Made by a program: the position numbers and the translations under genes. A stretch of 64,000 bases of DNA from Anseranas semipalmata (lineage: Eukaryota; Chordata; Aves; Anseriformes; Anseranatidae), in NCBI GenBank assembly GCA_013399115.1, contig VXAA01001406.1, positions 380,525 through 444,524 of the forward strand, read 5' to 3'. Below are positions 62,917 to 64,000 of the stretch, piece after piece. Within the stretch, counting starts at the first letter, position 1. Each line of letters begins with the position of its first letter. Below the pieces are notes generated by a model, which was given only the letters and a program-made list of their open reading frames with translations, had not been told where the DNA came from and did not search any database.

Positions 62917-64000
62917 ATTCAAGGGGGAAGGTTACAGAGTTATTCAGCCACCAGCACAGGTTTCAATAGCAAAGAATTTGATTTTCCATTTAAATATAGA
63001 CCTAAAGCGTGATCTCCATTGCATGTGAGACATAACAGAACTATGAGATAAGTAAGTATTGGTGAGGGCCGTTCTCCTAACATATCATGTTATGATAGGA
63101 AATCCTTCCCTCTGTCTCCAATGACTTCTTCTGAGACAAGAAAAACATTGTTTGCTTGTTCTACACTTTGTGTACATAGGGGGTATTGATCCTGACCGAG
63201 ACACCATTGCACATTTAGGAGTTATTGATCCACGTAACACTTAACCTAAATAGATGCAGGCCTGTGCTGTGCTGCACAAGTTCCGTGGCTGCAGGGTGAA
63301 CTCAGCCAGCTCATTGTAACACTGGAGCCTGCAGGCAGCTCCCACGTGGGGTCCGTGCTTACACTACCTGCATGGCCTTGCCTTTACCAACAAGTGCAGC
63401 AAGATGTTCTCACAAGAACATCCTTTAGGAATGAAGTTGTTTTCTTGTATGGAAACTATATAATAGCTCGAGTGACCAGGAGGGAGAGCTTCTCTCCATG
63501 TACTCTGCACAGCGCGTTGCGGGAAAATCCATTATCCATTCTGGCTCCATTCGATGCTGCATGAACTCAGGGTGCCCAGCATCTGAAGGGATGTACTCAC
63601 TGTCTATAGTCCTCTCCTTATTCTGTCTTATTAAAGCAGTTACCTTACCAAGCCATTTGTTGCCAGGTCTTACTGAGACCCAGAAAGAACCCTGTGACCA
63701 CTCTCTCCCTCACCTCCCCCTGGCCCAGTGCAGAACAAGTTGTTAGAACTGAGAAATAAGGTTGGTGGTTCACACATGAACAAAATAGGTAAGATCTGTT
63801 AGAATCTGTGGGCAACTGCAATAACATCATTCCTAATAAAATGTTTGTTAAATAAAATACCTTGATATTCAAAAGTAAAGTTGTCTGAAGGAGCACAGCA
63901 ATAATCTCAACTGAATGACTTCACTCATCAGATGACTTATCTAAGTCACCACAGAAAGGTTTCACTGACTTCTCCCTGCTGGTTTTGAGGAAACGAATCA

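Larger units (their letters stand above)
59470..64000. other. KIF6 upstream intron, no exon recognised
   Basis: The exon before 59469 should encode the YLEIYNE-type strand and end in two bases of a Pro codon; I did not find it here. The segment holds a CR1 tail at 60751-60838, an A/C-rich simple repeat at 60935-61006, a 139-codon + strand open frame at 61808-62227, a 15-bp hairpin at 62874-62916 and a GC-richer patch at about 63260-63760. Confidence 0.65.

Noticed and set aside
1..64000. Possible prokaryotic operon, phage or CRISPR array
   Set aside because: There are no long contiguous genes and no regularly spaced repeats; the intron-exon structure and CR1 elements show vertebrate DNA.

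Overview
The window is vertebrate nuclear DNA and almost certainly avian. It is AT-rich and intron-dominated. It carries several 3' ends of CR1 LINEs, including the ATTCTATGATTCTAT-type tail at about 60820-60838, plus faint MIR-like SINE relics and many A-rich microsatellites. It contains no bacterial, phage or CRISPR structure. A galliform such as chicken fits, but the species cannot be fixed from the sequence alone.

The one gene I can support is KIF6, a kinesin-9 family motor, read on the minus strand. Eight coding exons are secure: 59340-59469, 50038-50244, 43609-43752, 41451-41537, 37278-37381, 23115-23220, 22179-22320 and 19924-20136. Each has AG/GT borders, and the phase is continuous across all seven junctions, giving 1133 nt (about 377 codons) of uninterrupted frame. 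They encode the second half of the motor domain (switch I, switch II and the end of the motor core), the neck and coiled-coil stalk, and the start of the tail. The P-loop exon and the start codon lie past base 64000.

Downstream, in gene order, two further exons are likely from resemblance to the KIF6 tail (14723-14794 and 6639-6739). Two more short candidates are weak (10859-10892 and 10537-10602). I did not find the conserved tail exons expected between 19924 and 14794 or between 14723 and 10892, nor the last exon, stop codon and 3' UTR.

Everything else is intron or flanking DNA. It holds CR1 fragments near 5.9, 15.7, 38.3, 41.0 and 60.8 kb, MIR-like relics near 1.7, 36.6, 45.0, 45.3 and 57.0 kb, and an AT minisatellite near 30.0 kb. 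There is also a (CCCGT)n tract that runs into an 11-N gap at 24.1 kb, an A21 run next to a KIF6 acceptor at 41.5 kb, an A26 run at 51.6 kb and a 15-bp perfect hairpin at 62.9 kb. No second protein gene, tRNA, rRNA or recognisable small RNA was found. A few long open frames of unknown status (39.3, 53.4-54.7 and 61.8 kb) are given as findings, not genes. I found no convincing new biological system. The items most worth a second look are the divergent KIF6 tail, the G-quadruplex-like tract at the gap, and the A21 run at a splice site.
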